Of a DNA stretch of 64,000 nucleotides, positions 17,771 to 27,134 are shown piece after piece. The DNA is taken from assembly GCA_964428345.1 (NCBI GenBank), contig CAYRYD010000011.1, positions 65,381 through 129,380 on the forward strand, given 5' to 3'. The translations under genes and the position numbers were made by a program. Position 1 is the first letter of the stretch. Every line of letters starts with the position of its first letter. The stretch is from JABDMH01 sp964428345. GTDB lineage: Bacteria > Bacteroidota > Bacteroidia > Chitinophagales > Saprospiraceae. The notes under the pieces were generated by a model. It was not told the DNA's origin. It worked only from the letters and a program-made list of their open reading frames with translations, and did no database searches.

Positions 17771-17973
17771 TTCAAACCTGTCACCCGGAACCAGTCAAAT
17801 TTGTTGCCAATTTTGACCAGTTCTTCCCAATATTGTCACATGGAGAAATTCCATAACACGTAGATAACTGAGGAATAGCTTTACGGAACAGAGTTGCTGT
17901 TTTTTTCTTTTTATTTTTTTAGCAACTGGTTCGCAAAACAGTATTTTTATTTAGAAATCAGAATTCAGGGCCA

Positions 17974-18753
17974 ATGAATGCTTTCAGACTCGATCATAAG
18001 GTTGCTTTGATTACCGGAGGAGGTAGCGGTATCGGCCGTAGTATTGCCCTGAAATTTGCAGCCATGGGTGCAACGGTTCACCTTCTTGACATCAACCGGA
18101 AGGATGCTGAGCTGGTCAGCGGTGAGATCCGGGGAGTCGGCGGTCAGTGCGAGGCTCATGAATGTAATGTAAGCCGGCAAAGCGAGGTGATCGGGATCTG
18201 TAATGCCATTGCTGAAAAAGGACGCCTGGACATTCTGGTTAACAATGCCGGAATTGGCTTTGTCGGTAATGTCGAACAAACCGGGGAGGAAGATCTGGAC
18301 CATCTCTATAATGTAAATATCAAGGGAGTTTATAACTGTCTCTATGCGGTGATACCTCATATGAAGAAACAGGGAGGTGGGGTTATCCTCAATATGGCCT
18401 CGGTCGCGGGATCGGTCGGTATTCCCGATCGTTTCGGCTACTCGATGACCAAAGGAGCTGTGCTGTCTATGACTTACTCTACCGCCCAGGATTACCTCCA
18501 CCACGGAATACGGTGCAACTGTATTTCTCCGGCTCGTGTACACACTCCCTTTGTCGACGCTTACCTCCGGAAGAATTATCCGGGCAGGGAGCAGGAGATG
18601 TTTGACCGGCTGGCCAAAACACAGCCCATTGGCAGGATGGGTACTCCCGATGAAATCGCCAATCTGGCGTTGTTTCTGTGTTCAGAAGAGGCATCCTTCA
18701 TCACTGGTTGCGATTATCCGATCGATGGAGGATTTATAAAATTAGTACCATGA
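17974..18753 (+). CDS. SDR-family dehydrogenase (possible sugar-acid dehydrogenase)
   Basis: 259 residues, classical short-chain dehydrogenase. The NAD(P) site is TGGGSGIG (14-21), then NNAG (90-93). The catalytic triad is S143, Y156 and K160 in YSMTK. The D39 region (LLDIN) favours NAD over NADP. The C-terminal part RCNCISPARVHTPFVD and the ITGCDYPIDGG ending resemble 2-keto-3-deoxy-L-fuconate and related sugar-acid dehydrogenases, a plausible but unproven assignment. It overlaps the sulfatase start by four bases (ATGA). The coupled pair suggests catabolism of a sulfated sugar such as fucose or rhamnose from algal polysaccharide, which is inference. Confidence 0.85.
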   Translation: MNAFRLDHKVALITGGGSGIGRSIALKFAAMGATVHLLDINRKDAELVSGEIRGVGGQCEAHECNVSRQSEVIGICNAIAEKGRLDILVNNAGIGFVGNVEQTGEEDLDHLYNVNIKGVYNCLYAVIPHMKKQGGGVILNMASVAGSVGIPDRFGYSMTKGAVLSMTYSTAQDYLHHGIRCNCISPARVHTPFVDAYLRKNYPGREQEMFDRLAKTQPIGRMGTPDEIANLALFLCSEEASFITGCDYPIDGGFIKLVP

Positions 18754-20441
18754 TCAGTTTTAGACATAGTTCGCGCGAAGTATCAGCCCTTTTAATGACG
18801 GGGCTGTTTTGCGGATGGGTATCCGGTTGTCACCCGGGAGAGCCCGGAAGGTCAGAGAATACTCAGAATCAGGTCATTCAATACCAGGACCTCCAACTTC
18901 CGTCAAAGCCCAACATCCTGTGGCTGGTAGCCGAGGATCTGAGCCCCTTTCTTCCTTTTTACGGTGACCATACGATAGAAACACCCCATTTGAGTCGCCT
19001 GGCATCGGAAGGTGTATGCTTCGATTATTTCTACTCCCCGGCTCCTGTCTGCGCTCCGGCCCGGGCTTCCATTGCCATGGGTATGTATCCAACCCGCATT
19101 GCTGCCGGTCATATGCGTACGGGTGGACAGCAGCAATATTTACCAGCAGATTTGCAGCCTTATGAAGCTATGCCACCGGCCGGTAGCCGGATGATGAGTG
19201 AATGGTTGCGCATGGATGGTTATTACTGCACCAACAATTCCAAGGAGGATTATCAGTTCAACAAGACGCCAACAGCCTGGGATGAAAGCAGTAACCGGGC
19301 GCACTGGAGAAACCGTGAACCAGGACAGCCATTTTTTGCGGTGTTTAATTTCGGCGTAACGCACGAATCACAGATTTGGGTGAAGGAAAACGATCCCTGG
19401 CAAATCGACAGTACCCTCCAGGTGCCGGTTCCTCCCTATCTGCCCGATACGAAAGTGGGGCGACGGGATATCCGGCGAATGTATTCGAATATTGTCGAGA
19501 TGGACCGGCAGGTAGGAGAAATACTCCGGCAATTGGAAGAAGACGGTCTGCTGGACAGTACGGTCATATTCTGGTATTCAGATCACGGGGGTCCCCTGCC
19601 CCGTCAAAAACGGATGTTGTATGATTCAGGTTTAAAAGCTCCGATGATCGTCCGCTTTCCGGGAAAACAATATGCCGGTAACCGGGATAACCGTTTGGTC
19701 AGTTTTCTGGACCTGGCCCCCTCGGTATTGTCGCTGACGGGCATTGCACCAAAAGACTATATGGATGGCCGGGACGTATTGGGCAATCACCAACCTCCTG
19801 TGGAAAGGAAATACCTGCATGCCGCTGCTGACCGGTTTGATGCAGAAACCGATTGTAACCGGGCTGTCCGCGACAAGCGGTATAAGTATATCCGGTACTA
19901 TTATCCGGAAAAATCCATGTTTCTCCATTCGGCCTACCGGGATCAGCAACCGGTGATGCGTGAATTGTACCGCCTGCGGGATATGGATTCGCTGACCGAT
20001 GCCCAGAAGCTTTGGTTTAGGCCACAAAAACCCCCTTTTGAGTTTTTTGATGTGGAGAATGACCCGCACGAATTGAACAATCTGGCAGACAATCCCGATC
20101 ATGCCGGAAAAATTCAGGAACTCAGCGATGAAATGGACCGTTGGCTTGAAGACATTGATGACACTGGAATCATTCCGGAGGCTGAGTTGCTTGGAAAATT
20201 GTGGCCCGGGGGAACCCAGCCGGTGACCGAAAATCCGGAACTCATAATGGTGGAAGATAAAGTAACAATTCGCTGTGCCACCGATGGAGCATCCATCGGA
20301 TACAAACTGATGGATGATGGGGTTGAGCCGGCCGGCTGGCAGGTCTATACCGGCCCGTTTGAAAAAAAGGGAAATCAACAGATCAAGGTGGTAGCGCACC
20401 GGCTTGGTTATCTGAGAAGTGAGGAGGTCACGTCCAGGTAA
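18750..20441 (+). CDS. Exported lipoprotein sulfatase with C-terminal chitobiase-like domain
   Basis: 563 residues from the ATG that overlaps the SDR stop. An upstream in-frame start at 18678 lies inside the SDR gene and would destroy the signal peptide. Lipobox VSGC gives C27. The formylglycine motif is CAPAR (C101), with metal ligands around AED (62-63) and a SDHGG motif later. This is the S1-type arylsulfatase family (type I). Residues after about 490 form a small beta domain (VTIRCATDGASIGYKLMDDG) like the chitobiase/hexosaminidase C-terminal domain. It would remove sulfate esters from a polysaccharide or glycan outside the cytoplasm. Substrate is unknown; maturation needs a formylglycine-generating enzyme, not in this window. 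Confidence 0.88.
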   Translation: MISFRHSSREVSALLMTGLFCGWVSGCHPGEPGRSENTQNQVIQYQDLQLPSKPNILWLVAEDLSPFLPFYGDHTIETPHLSRLASEGVCFDYFYSPAPVCAPARASIAMGMYPTRIAAGHMRTGGQQQYLPADLQPYEAMPPAGSRMMSEWLRMDGYYCTNNSKEDYQFNKTPTAWDESSNRAHWRNREPGQPFFAVFNFGVTHESQIWVKENDPWQIDSTLQVPVPPYLPDTKVGRRDIRRMYSNIVEMDRQVGEILRQLEEDGLLDSTVIFWYSDHGGPLPRQKRMLYDSGLKAPMIVRFPGKQYAGNRDNRLVSFLDLAPSVLSLTGIAPKDYMDGRDVLGNHQPPVERKYLHAAADRFDAETDCNRAVRDKRYKYIRYYYPEKSMFLHSAYRDQQPVMRELYRLRDMDSLTDAQKLWFRPQKPPFEFFDVENDPHELNNLADNPDHAGKIQELSDEMDRWLEDIDDTGIIPEAELLGKLWPGGTQPVTENPELIMVEDKVTIRCATDGASIGYKLMDDGVEPAGWQVYTGPFEKKGNQQIKVVAHRLGYLRSEEVTSR

Positions 20442-20544
20442 ATCCCAAAAGGAATTAAAAAGATCTGCATCGGCAAATACCAAGTATAGACTATGTCCAT
20501 TGAAGTTGTTGGTGCAGAGAAACTATAGAATGCAATGGTTATCG

Positions 20545-20575
20545 ATACGGTCCAAGGGGTCATGACCTCTTGGAA
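20545..20575. repeat. Isolated copy of the tccaaggggtc palindrome family
   Basis: tccaaggggtca / tgacctcttgga is an inverted repeat with one mismatch, preceded by atacgg. It belongs to the family clustered at 30.9-32.6 kb. It lies 77 bases before the start of the histidine kinase gene. Confidence 0.7.
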
Positions 20576-20651
20576 GAATCAACGATCCCGGCATCCACGG
20601 AATTCATCATCGATTGATCCGGATCTCTCATTTATTTCGTAAAATTTGCGG

Positions 20652-23279
20652 ATGGTCGCCCAACAGGTAAGATTCTGGAACTCAATTGTCAGCCGGTTTG
20701 CCGTCTTCATTACTGGTCTGTTGCTGTTTGCTATCCTGCTTTCGGGATATCTGGTCTTTCGTAAAAGTTCGACTGTTATCATTGATTTTGCCAAAGAGAG
20801 GATCCGGCATTCGGCCGAAATGGCTGAACAGTCATTTTATACCACGCTGGCAGAAGTGTCAAACGATATTGCGGTCATTTCCTCAAGTCTGGCTCTGCAA
20901 AATTTTGTAAACAATCCGGACGGTCAAACGGCTGAAGTTCTCAGCCGGCTTTTTGAAGTGATGCTGATTAATAAACCAGCTTATTTTCAGATCAGGTTTA
21001 TCGACAGCAGCGGTCTGGAAATCATTCGCTTTGACAAAATAGGGGGCAAAGTGCAACAGGTTTCGGCAGGAGATTTGCAACAAAAAGGGGACCGGGATTA
21101 TTTTCAGGAAGCCATTCAAATCACGCCGGGAGCCTATTATTATTCAAGGATCAACCTCAATGAAGAATATGGAGTGATCAGCAATCCCCCAACGGTTACT
21201 CTACGGGCTGCCAGTCCGGTAGCAGATCACCATCAGCAGAAATGCGGAATTGTCATCATCAATGTCGACCTGACGGCATTTTATGAAGAACTCGACCGCA
21301 TATCAATTTCCGGAACCCATTTTCATCTCATTGACAACCAGGGTCAGTATCTCTACGAACCGGAACATGGGAGGGAATTTGGGCTGCAGCGGGGTACGGG
21401 TTACACTTTTTACCAGGATTTTAAAGTAAATGTGATATCGACCGATACCACACCAGGGGAGTATCAGGATACTGAAGGAAATCCATATTTGTACCTGATC
21501 CGTGAGTTTGACTATTTCAATGGACAGCGGGAGGTGTTTCTGATTGCCTCCAACAAGGAAGCTGAACTGCTCGAAAGCGCCCGGTTAGTCCGCCGCGAAA
21601 GTCTGCAGAGTCTGGCCCTGGTCTGTCTGGTATCCCTGTTGCTTTCTTACTTCTTCACAAGGTTGTTCTCGAAGCAGATCAATCTGGTGACTCGTGCCAT
21701 CAGCAGCTATCAAGAAGGGGGCATGGAAACAGAGATACCGGTACATCGAAAGGACGAGATTGGAGTCCTCGCCAGGAGTTTTGCGGCAATGCGGCAGAAA
21801 ATCGATGAGACCCTGGCAGATCTCAATACCGCCCTGAGAGAAGAGAAAAAGGCGAAAATCCAACGGGATGAATTCCTCCAGAATATGAGCCACGAGTTGC
21901 GTACCCCCTTGCATGCCATCCAGGGACTGACCCAACTCCTGAGGAAAAACAAACCCAGTGAGGCCCAGATGCCCATCATCCAAAGTCTGGAACGAAGTGT
22001 CAACAACCTCACTGGTTTGGTTTACGACGTTTTGGATCATCAGAAACTGGTAGAAGGCAAATTGACGATACAATTGAAGCCGGCCAATATTGCCCATTTA
22101 CTGGAAGATATTTATGGAAATTATCAGTTTGATGCCGTCAAGAAAGGGTTGGAATTTTCCCATAGGATCAGTCCCGCATTGTATCAACAGGAATATCACA
22201 CCGATGCCCTCCGGTTATCCCAGATTGTGATCAATCTGGTAGTCAATGCCATCAAATACACAGAAAAGGGCCGGGTGATGCTCATGGCTGAATTGGCAGG
22301 GGATGAACAATCTGTGTTGGAAATCCGGGTGGAAGATACAGGCATTGGTATTCATCCGGAAAACCTGGAAAGGATCAATGATCGATTCTTTCAGGAAAGC
22401 AAAGAAATTTCCGGCCGGTATGGAGGCTATGGACTGGGTCTTTCGATCGTCAAACAACTGGTGATCCTTTTTGGCGGGCAATTGATTGCCGAATCAAGGA
22501 AAGAAGAAGGTTCTCGTTTTACCGTACGTATACCGGTCGTTCCGGTCATGGAGGTTGATCAATCAGTGAAAGAGTCAGTTTCCCTATACAATTTACCCTT
22601 ACTACAAAATCACTACCGGATACTCCAGATTGATGATGATTCTTCCACCCGTGAAATGGTGATTCTGGCGTTGGATTCGCAACAGTTTGAATTGATGCCA
22701 CTTACCCGCATCGATGACCTTGAAAATATCCTGGACCAATTTTCTCCTCATCTCATTATCAGTGACCTAATGTTGGCCGACAAGAATATCAGCCCTGATT
22801 TGCAGGAATTGCAGAGTCGGCAACAAATCTCCTGCCCGGTTATCGTGGTTTCGGCGCTGGACCCTCCGGCTCTAAAAAATGTGAGCGCTTACTGGTTCCA
22901 AAAACCCTTTGATCTTCATCGACTGATTGACCGGATTTATCAACTGACCGGCAGCCATGAATTTCCTGTCCCTGATTTTAAGGAAATCGCTCACAATTAT
23001 GATCAGAATCCGCAAAAAATAAACCGGGTGCTTGAAATACTAGAGACTGAATTTCAGGTTTTTATCGACCGGCTCGAAGCTTTGTTGACTTCATCCGGTC
23101 TGGCCGTATGGCAATCCATTGCGCATAAGCTGATCACACATACCCGCACGCTGGCATTGCATGAACTCACCGGCATTCTCGAACAAAATACCACCGTCCC
23201 TGCTCCGGAGGAATTGAAAAGGTTGCAGAATTCATTGCGATATGCGTTGTGTTGTATCCGGCTCGAAAAATCGACCTGA
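20652..23279 (+). CDS. Hybrid histidine kinase (sensor, HAMP, HisKA, HATPase, receiver, HPt)
   Basis: About 875 residues from the ATG at 20652; a TTG two codons upstream is also possible. Transmembrane helices at about 15-37 and 318-340 flank a roughly 280-residue extracytoplasmic sensor. A HAMP-like linker follows, then HisKA with the phosphorylated His in NMSHELRTPL (about H414) and an HATPase domain with VEDTGIG and GGYGLGLSI. A receiver domain has aspartate about 705 in ISDLM and lysine in FQKPFD. The C-terminus looks like an HPt domain with H825 in IAHKLITHTRTLAL. It is a complete phosphorelay in one protein. The convergent LytTR regulator downstream is a possible partner. Confidence 0.9.
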   Translation: MVAQQVRFWNSIVSRFAVFITGLLLFAILLSGYLVFRKSSTVIIDFAKERIRHSAEMAEQSFYTTLAEVSNDIAVISSSLALQNFVNNPDGQTAEVLSRLFEVMLINKPAYFQIRFIDSSGLEIIRFDKIGGKVQQVSAGDLQQKGDRDYFQEAIQITPGAYYYSRINLNEEYGVISNPPTVTLRAASPVADHHQQKCGIVIINVDLTAFYEELDRISISGTHFHLIDNQGQYLYEPEHGREFGLQRGTGYTFYQDFKVNVISTDTTPGEYQDTEGNPYLYLIREFDYFNGQREVFLIASNKEAELLESARLVRRESLQSLALVCLVSLLLSYFFTRLFSKQINLVTRAISSYQEGGMETEIPVHRKDEIGVLARSFAAMRQKIDETLADLNTALREEKKAKIQRDEFLQNMSHELRTPLHAIQGLTQLLRKNKPSEAQMPIIQSLERSVNNLTGLVYDVLDHQKLVEGKLTIQLKPANIAHLLEDIYGNYQFDAVKKGLEFSHRISPALYQQEYHTDALRLSQIVINLVVNAIKYTEKGRVMLMAELAGDEQSVLEIRVEDTGIGIHPENLERINDRFFQESKEISGRYGGYGLGLSIVKQLVILFGGQLIAESRKEEGSRFTVRIPVVPVMEVDQSVKESVSLYNLPLLQNHYRILQIDDDSSTREMVILALDSQQFELMPLTRIDDLENILDQFSPHLIISDLMLADKNISPDLQELQSRQQISCPVIVVSALDPPALKNVSAYWFQKPFDLHRLIDRIYQLTGSHEFPVPDFKEIAHNYDQNPQKINRVLEILETEFQVFIDRLEALLTSSGLAVWQSIAHKLITHTRTLALHELTGILEQNTTVPAPEELKRLQNSLRYALCCIRLEKST

Positions 23280-23493
23280 GAGGCGCCGTATGTCGCTGAC
23301 GTCATTCACCCCAACCGGGTAGAGAATGCCCAGGTGAGTAAAATCGAAACCGATCGTTTGGCGAAGGGTCATTTGTTTAGCGCATCATTATTATTATTTG
23401 TAAATGTAAAATAGCCGGGATCACTTTTTTTCGACTCTAACCTAATGTAATATTCAGGTGCAGATTCAATGTAACAATTCAAATCAATTAAAA

Positions 23494-24174
23494 TCAATTC
23501 AATAAATTAATTTTATTGAGCAGGATTTTTTCGTAACTGTTGCTGATCGGAATTTCAAATTGATGAATCTTAAGGGAAGATACTTCGATCGTATCGATCT
23601 TATTAAGATTGACTACAAATGAACGGTGCACCCGCTGGAAATAATCCGGCAGTTTTTTAACCAGTTCTTTGAGCGTCATGAGCGTCAATACTTTCCGGTC
23701 AGCCATGACCACAGAGACATAATTGGCTTCGGCTTTAAAGAAAAGAACTTCCCGAAGATCAATTTTCACCAGTTTGGTACCATCTCTTACAAAAAGGTGG
23801 TTGACTTCCTTTTTTCTGCCCGAGAGATACTTCTGGGCCTGTTTTACTGACCTTAAAAACCGGCTAAAATCAAAAGGTTTAACCAGGTAATCGACGATCT
23901 TATCGTAATCGTAAGCTTCGGCGGCAAATTCCTTGTTGGCGGTGATCATCACCACCGCAGTGTCATCCGGGATCAGTTCCAGGATTTCCCGGCCGGTAAC
24001 ATCCGGTAAATTATAATCCAGAAATATAAGGTCAAAAAAATTACGGTTGATCAGGTTGACCGATTCGAAGCCGGAATTCGTCGTAGTCACGTCCAGGATG
24101 TCGTCAACCTTGTCGCAAAAGTGATCAAGCAGGTCACAAATCAGCTGATCATCGTCAACAATTAAGCAGTGCAT
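23494..24174 (-). CDS. LytTR-family response regulator
   Basis: 226 residues. An N-terminal receiver has acidic residues DDD (7-9), phosphoacceptor D53 in FLDYNLPD and lysine in LVKPFDF. The C-terminal half (about 122-226) is a LytTR DNA-binding domain: FVRDGTKLVKIDLREVLFFKAEANYV, then PDYFQRVHRSFVVNLNKI. It faces the hybrid kinase gene end to end and is divergent, across 277 bp, from the outer-membrane barrel at 24452. Control of the 24.4-30.7 kb genes is a reasonable guess. LytTR regulators usually bind paired direct repeats, none of which I could confidently identify. Confidence 0.92.
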   Translation of the reverse strand: MHCLIVDDDQLICDLLDHFCDKVDDILDVTTTNSGFESVNLINRNFFDLIFLDYNLPDVTGREILELIPDDTAVVMITANKEFAAEAYDYDKIVDYLVKPFDFSRFLRSVKQAQKYLSGRKKEVNHLFVRDGTKLVKIDLREVLFFKAEANYVSVVMADRKVLTLMTLKELVKKLPDYFQRVHRSFVVNLNKIDTIEVSSLKIHQFEIPISNSYEKILLNKINLLN

Positions 24175-24324
24175 AGTTTATCCAGCAAATTTAATCTTTC
24201 ATCCATTCATCATCCTTATACACCATAAATCTTATTGAAACTATGCTGAAAAGGTCAATATTGTAATCGAATCTTAAAAAACTACGATAAAAACGATGAC
24301 AAAGCTAAATTAATTTTAAGGATT

Positions 24325-24361
24325 CCGGCAACACATTTCTTCTAAACAAAATTGTTGCCGG
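24325..24361 (+). promoter_or_regulatory. Inverted repeat in the leader of the barrel gene
   Basis: ccggcaaca (24325-24333) and tgttgccgg (24353-24361) form a perfect 9-bp inverted repeat with a 19-base AT-rich spacer, 90 bp before the start at 24452. It could be an operator, an RNA hairpin in the leader, or a terminator-like element. No T tract follows. Confidence 0.4.
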
Positions 24362-24451
24362 ACACGGCCAGGCCCGGGCTTCCTTCCGGTGACCGGATCA
24401 AATCGACTGTTTTTGATCCCCTGCAAATTATTGACTTCTTTAATTCAATCT

Positions 24452-25393
24452 ATGACTATGCGATACATTCTTACGTTGACTGGACTGGTTTTTTTATGGA
24501 GTATTTCCGCCAACGCCCAAACGCCTGCGGATGCCATCTTCATGCAACAAGGCGAAGCCTGTGTTTTGCTAAATCTGGATCTGGGCAGGTTTGATCAATA
24601 CTGGGAGGGTGAAAATCTGAGGTATAATGAAACGATTGCCCAGGTACGTCGGAATACCGTACTCCCAATGGCCGCCATTGGCATATTCGAAAAACTTAAT
24701 TTCTACGTTGGTTTACCTCATGTGCAAACCAGTTCCAGTGAACCTAACGGTGGCCGTTTTCAGGGTGCTAAAGGTTTTCAGGACCTGATCCTGGCCCTCA
24801 AATATGGTGTATATAACAAAAGCTCGGAAAAGGGTGAATTCTCCGTAAATATTTCCGGAGGTTATTCTACACCAGCGACGAATTATCTGTCAGATTATCT
24901 TCCTTACAGTCTTGGTTTCGGTGCTGATGAATGGAATCTGAGGGCTATCCTGCAGTATCGCTTTACCAACGGCTTGTATTTCCGGACTTCGGGAGCACAT
25001 CTTTGGCGCGGCTATACCGAAGCAGAGAGAGATTACTACTATAATAATGGCAGTTATTATACGGCATTGATGGATGTACCCAATGCCTGGAATTATCAGT
25101 TTATCGCCGGAAAGTGGTTTCTGAATTCTTCGCTGAAGATTGAGGCTGCTTACAACGGTTTGAAATCAACCAGTGGTGATGATATCCGGAAGTACAATGC
25201 AGCTCAACCCACCAATAAGGTGGAGTTTGATCAGGTTGGGATTTCTGCCCAGTATTATTTTCCCCAGATCAAAGGTCTGGGATTGCAGACCTATTACAAC
25301 CAGATTATCAATGGGCGAAATATGAGCAAGTCAGGCAATTTTGGTTTTGGAATCACCTATCAGTTCAATTTTATCAAAGCTTCAACAAACTAG
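24452..25393 (+). CDS. Outer-membrane beta-barrel protein
   Basis: 313 residues from ATG 24452 (MTMRYILTL); the frame extends upstream without a better start, and an alternative ATG lies two codons in. The signal peptide ends about NAQ (residues 18-20). The mature protein has alternating aromatic and hydrophobic strands separated by short turns, for example FSVNISGGYSTPATNYLSDY and FGFGITYQFNF at the end. This is typical of transporter-like or phenol-degradation MetA-like outer-membrane barrels. No signature fixes a substrate. It is followed after 3 bp by the haloperoxidase-like lipoprotein, probably in one operon. Confidence 0.7.
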   Translation: MTMRYILTLTGLVFLWSISANAQTPADAIFMQQGEACVLLNLDLGRFDQYWEGENLRYNETIAQVRRNTVLPMAAIGIFEKLNFYVGLPHVQTSSSEPNGGRFQGAKGFQDLILALKYGVYNKSSEKGEFSVNISGGYSTPATNYLSDYLPYSLGFGADEWNLRAILQYRFTNGLYFRTSGAHLWRGYTEAERDYYYNNGSYYTALMDVPNAWNYQFIAGKWFLNSSLKIEAAYNGLKSTSGDDIRKYNAAQPTNKVEFDQVGISAQYYFPQIKGLGLQTYYNQIINGRNMSKSGNFGFGITYQFNFIKASTN

Positions 25394-25396
25394 AAC

Positions 25397-26935
25397 ATGA
25401 AAAGTCGCATATTATACCTACTTTTTATCCTCGTTGCCCTATTGGTGGTATCCTGTCAAAAGGATCTGCCTACTCATGCAGCGTTTAACGACTACACATA
25501 CGATACACCGGATGCTGACGGAGGAACCTGGGTTCCTGTGCTCGTGGAAAATCCGGGGCAAATTACTATTGACCAGCCAGAAGATGTGTCATCAACAGCT
25601 TATCAAAGCGAACTGGCTGAATTAAAGAACCTCACTGCCAACCTGAGCAGTGATCAAAGGGCCGCGATTGAATACTGGACCAACAACCCCGCGATCCGAT
25701 GGAACGAAATAGCCCTGGAACTTATCGCCAAGTACAACCTCATTCCCGGACCCAATGAAGATGACACCTATACCCTGCCCAATCCGGCAAATCCAGATGG
25801 ACCACCCTCCTTCCCTTTTGCTCATCCACCTTATGCCTGCCGGGCTTTAGCCTATCAAAGCGTTGCCCAGTATGATGGCTTGATCACCGCCTGGCATTAC
25901 AAATATCAACATAACCGGCCTGCGCCGAATCAGGTCGACCCGGAGATTCAGGCTGCTTACCAGGATAATCAATTGCCGTCGTATCCATCGCACGGTGCCG
26001 TCATTGCTGCCGCATCCAGGGATATTTTAAGTGCCATGTTTCCCCTCGAGAAAGAGTATCTGGCGACCAGAGCCCAGGAACATATGAACAGCTTGTTGTG
26101 GTCTGGAACAAACGTTAGCAGTGATCTGGAAGCGGGTGAACACATTGGTAAATCGACCGCCCAGATAGCTCTGATGCGGGCAGCAGGTGATGGAATGAAG
26201 AATGCCCAGGCTCCCAAACCGGTATCTGATTCCATCAAAGCTGCCGCCTTTGCCCGTTTTGGCTGGCAGTGGGATAATCTTGAGCTCCCGGAGCGTCCGG
26301 TCGGGCTTACTCCTCTATATGGAAAAGTAAAAATGTGGTGTGTTCCTTCTGTCGAGCTGGTCCGGTCAGCACCTCCACCCGCACCAGGATCGGAAGAATT
26401 CAATGCCAATGCAGACGAGCTGAAAGATTTCCAAAATAATATGACGGAAGAATACCGCCGGATTGCCAATTTCTGGCAGGATGGTCTTGGCACCTACACA
26501 CCCCCGGGACACTGGAACCGGATAGCCATAGATTTTATTGTGAAATATAAGTTGAATCCTCTCAGAACAGCCCGGACTTTCGCCTACCTGAATATGGCGA
26601 TCATGGATGGAGGCATTGCCTGCTGGGACACCAAGTACTACTATCATTACCCCAGACCCATCCAGACTATTCCCGGATTCAAGACCATTGCCGGAACACC
26701 CAATTTCCCGAGTTATACGTCCGGCCATAGCGTCTTTTCAGCAGCGGCTGCCGAAGTATTGGCTTATATTTTTCCACCGGAGGCAGAGCTGTGCCGGTAT
26801 TGGGCAAAAGAAGCCGCTGAATCAAGAATCTATGGAGGCATTCACTACCGCTTTGATGCGGAAGTTGGAACTACCCAGGGTATTGAGGTAGCCCAATATA
26901 CCCTCAATGTGGCGAAGGCTGATGGAGCCGATTAA
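25397..26935 (+). CDS. Vanadium haloperoxidase / PAP2-superfamily lipoprotein with an internal duplication
   Basis: 512 residues. Lipobox VVSC gives C20. The C-terminal half carries the acid phosphatase/vanadium haloperoxidase signatures: K-x6-RP (KYYYHYPRP), SGH in FPSYTSGHSVFSAAA, and SR-x5-H-x3-D (SRIYGGIHYRFD). The N-terminal half (about 145-270) repeats the same pattern in degenerate form, KYQHNRPAP then LPSYPSHGAVIAAAS, but has no SRx5Hx3D motif. The product is a phosphatase or haloperoxidase-like enzyme anchored to a membrane. Family members of this type in Bacteroidota are often uncharacterised. The 3-bp spacing from the barrel gene supports a joint function. Confidence 0.85.
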   Translation: MKSRILYLLFILVALLVVSCQKDLPTHAAFNDYTYDTPDADGGTWVPVLVENPGQITIDQPEDVSSTAYQSELAELKNLTANLSSDQRAAIEYWTNNPAIRWNEIALELIAKYNLIPGPNEDDTYTLPNPANPDGPPSFPFAHPPYACRALAYQSVAQYDGLITAWHYKYQHNRPAPNQVDPEIQAAYQDNQLPSYPSHGAVIAAASRDILSAMFPLEKEYLATRAQEHMNSLLWSGTNVSSDLEAGEHIGKSTAQIALMRAAGDGMKNAQAPKPVSDSIKAAAFARFGWQWDNLELPERPVGLTPLYGKVKMWCVPSVELVRSAPPPAPGSEEFNANADELKDFQNNMTEEYRRIANFWQDGLGTYTPPGHWNRIAIDFIVKYKLNPLRTARTFAYLNMAIMDGGIACWDTKYYYHYPRPIQTIPGFKTIAGTPNFPSYTSGHSVFSAAAAEVLAYIFPPEAELCRYWAKEAAESRIYGGIHYRFDAEVGTTQGIEVAQYTLNVAKADGAD

Positions 26936-27134
26936 TTTTAAGTTTATTCTAATCCTGGATTCAGAATTATTAACCCGATTTAACTTTAATTTACCACTGA
27001 TTTCGTCGATCAAACCGGCTAATTAAATATGAGCGGTTTAGGATTTAAATGTGGATCTAAAAAGTAAAAAAATTCTACCCCTGGATTTCCACCTTGGATT
27101 ATCCGGAAGGTAAAACACATTTAAATTAAAAATT

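Noticed and set aside
24175..24451. Paired LytTR binding sites
   Set aside because: No clear pair of direct repeats matching the usual LytTR pattern was found.
26936..27134. Possible cobalamin or other riboswitch before the TonB-dependent receptor
   Set aside because: No conserved box or hairpin could be found in the 199-bp leader.
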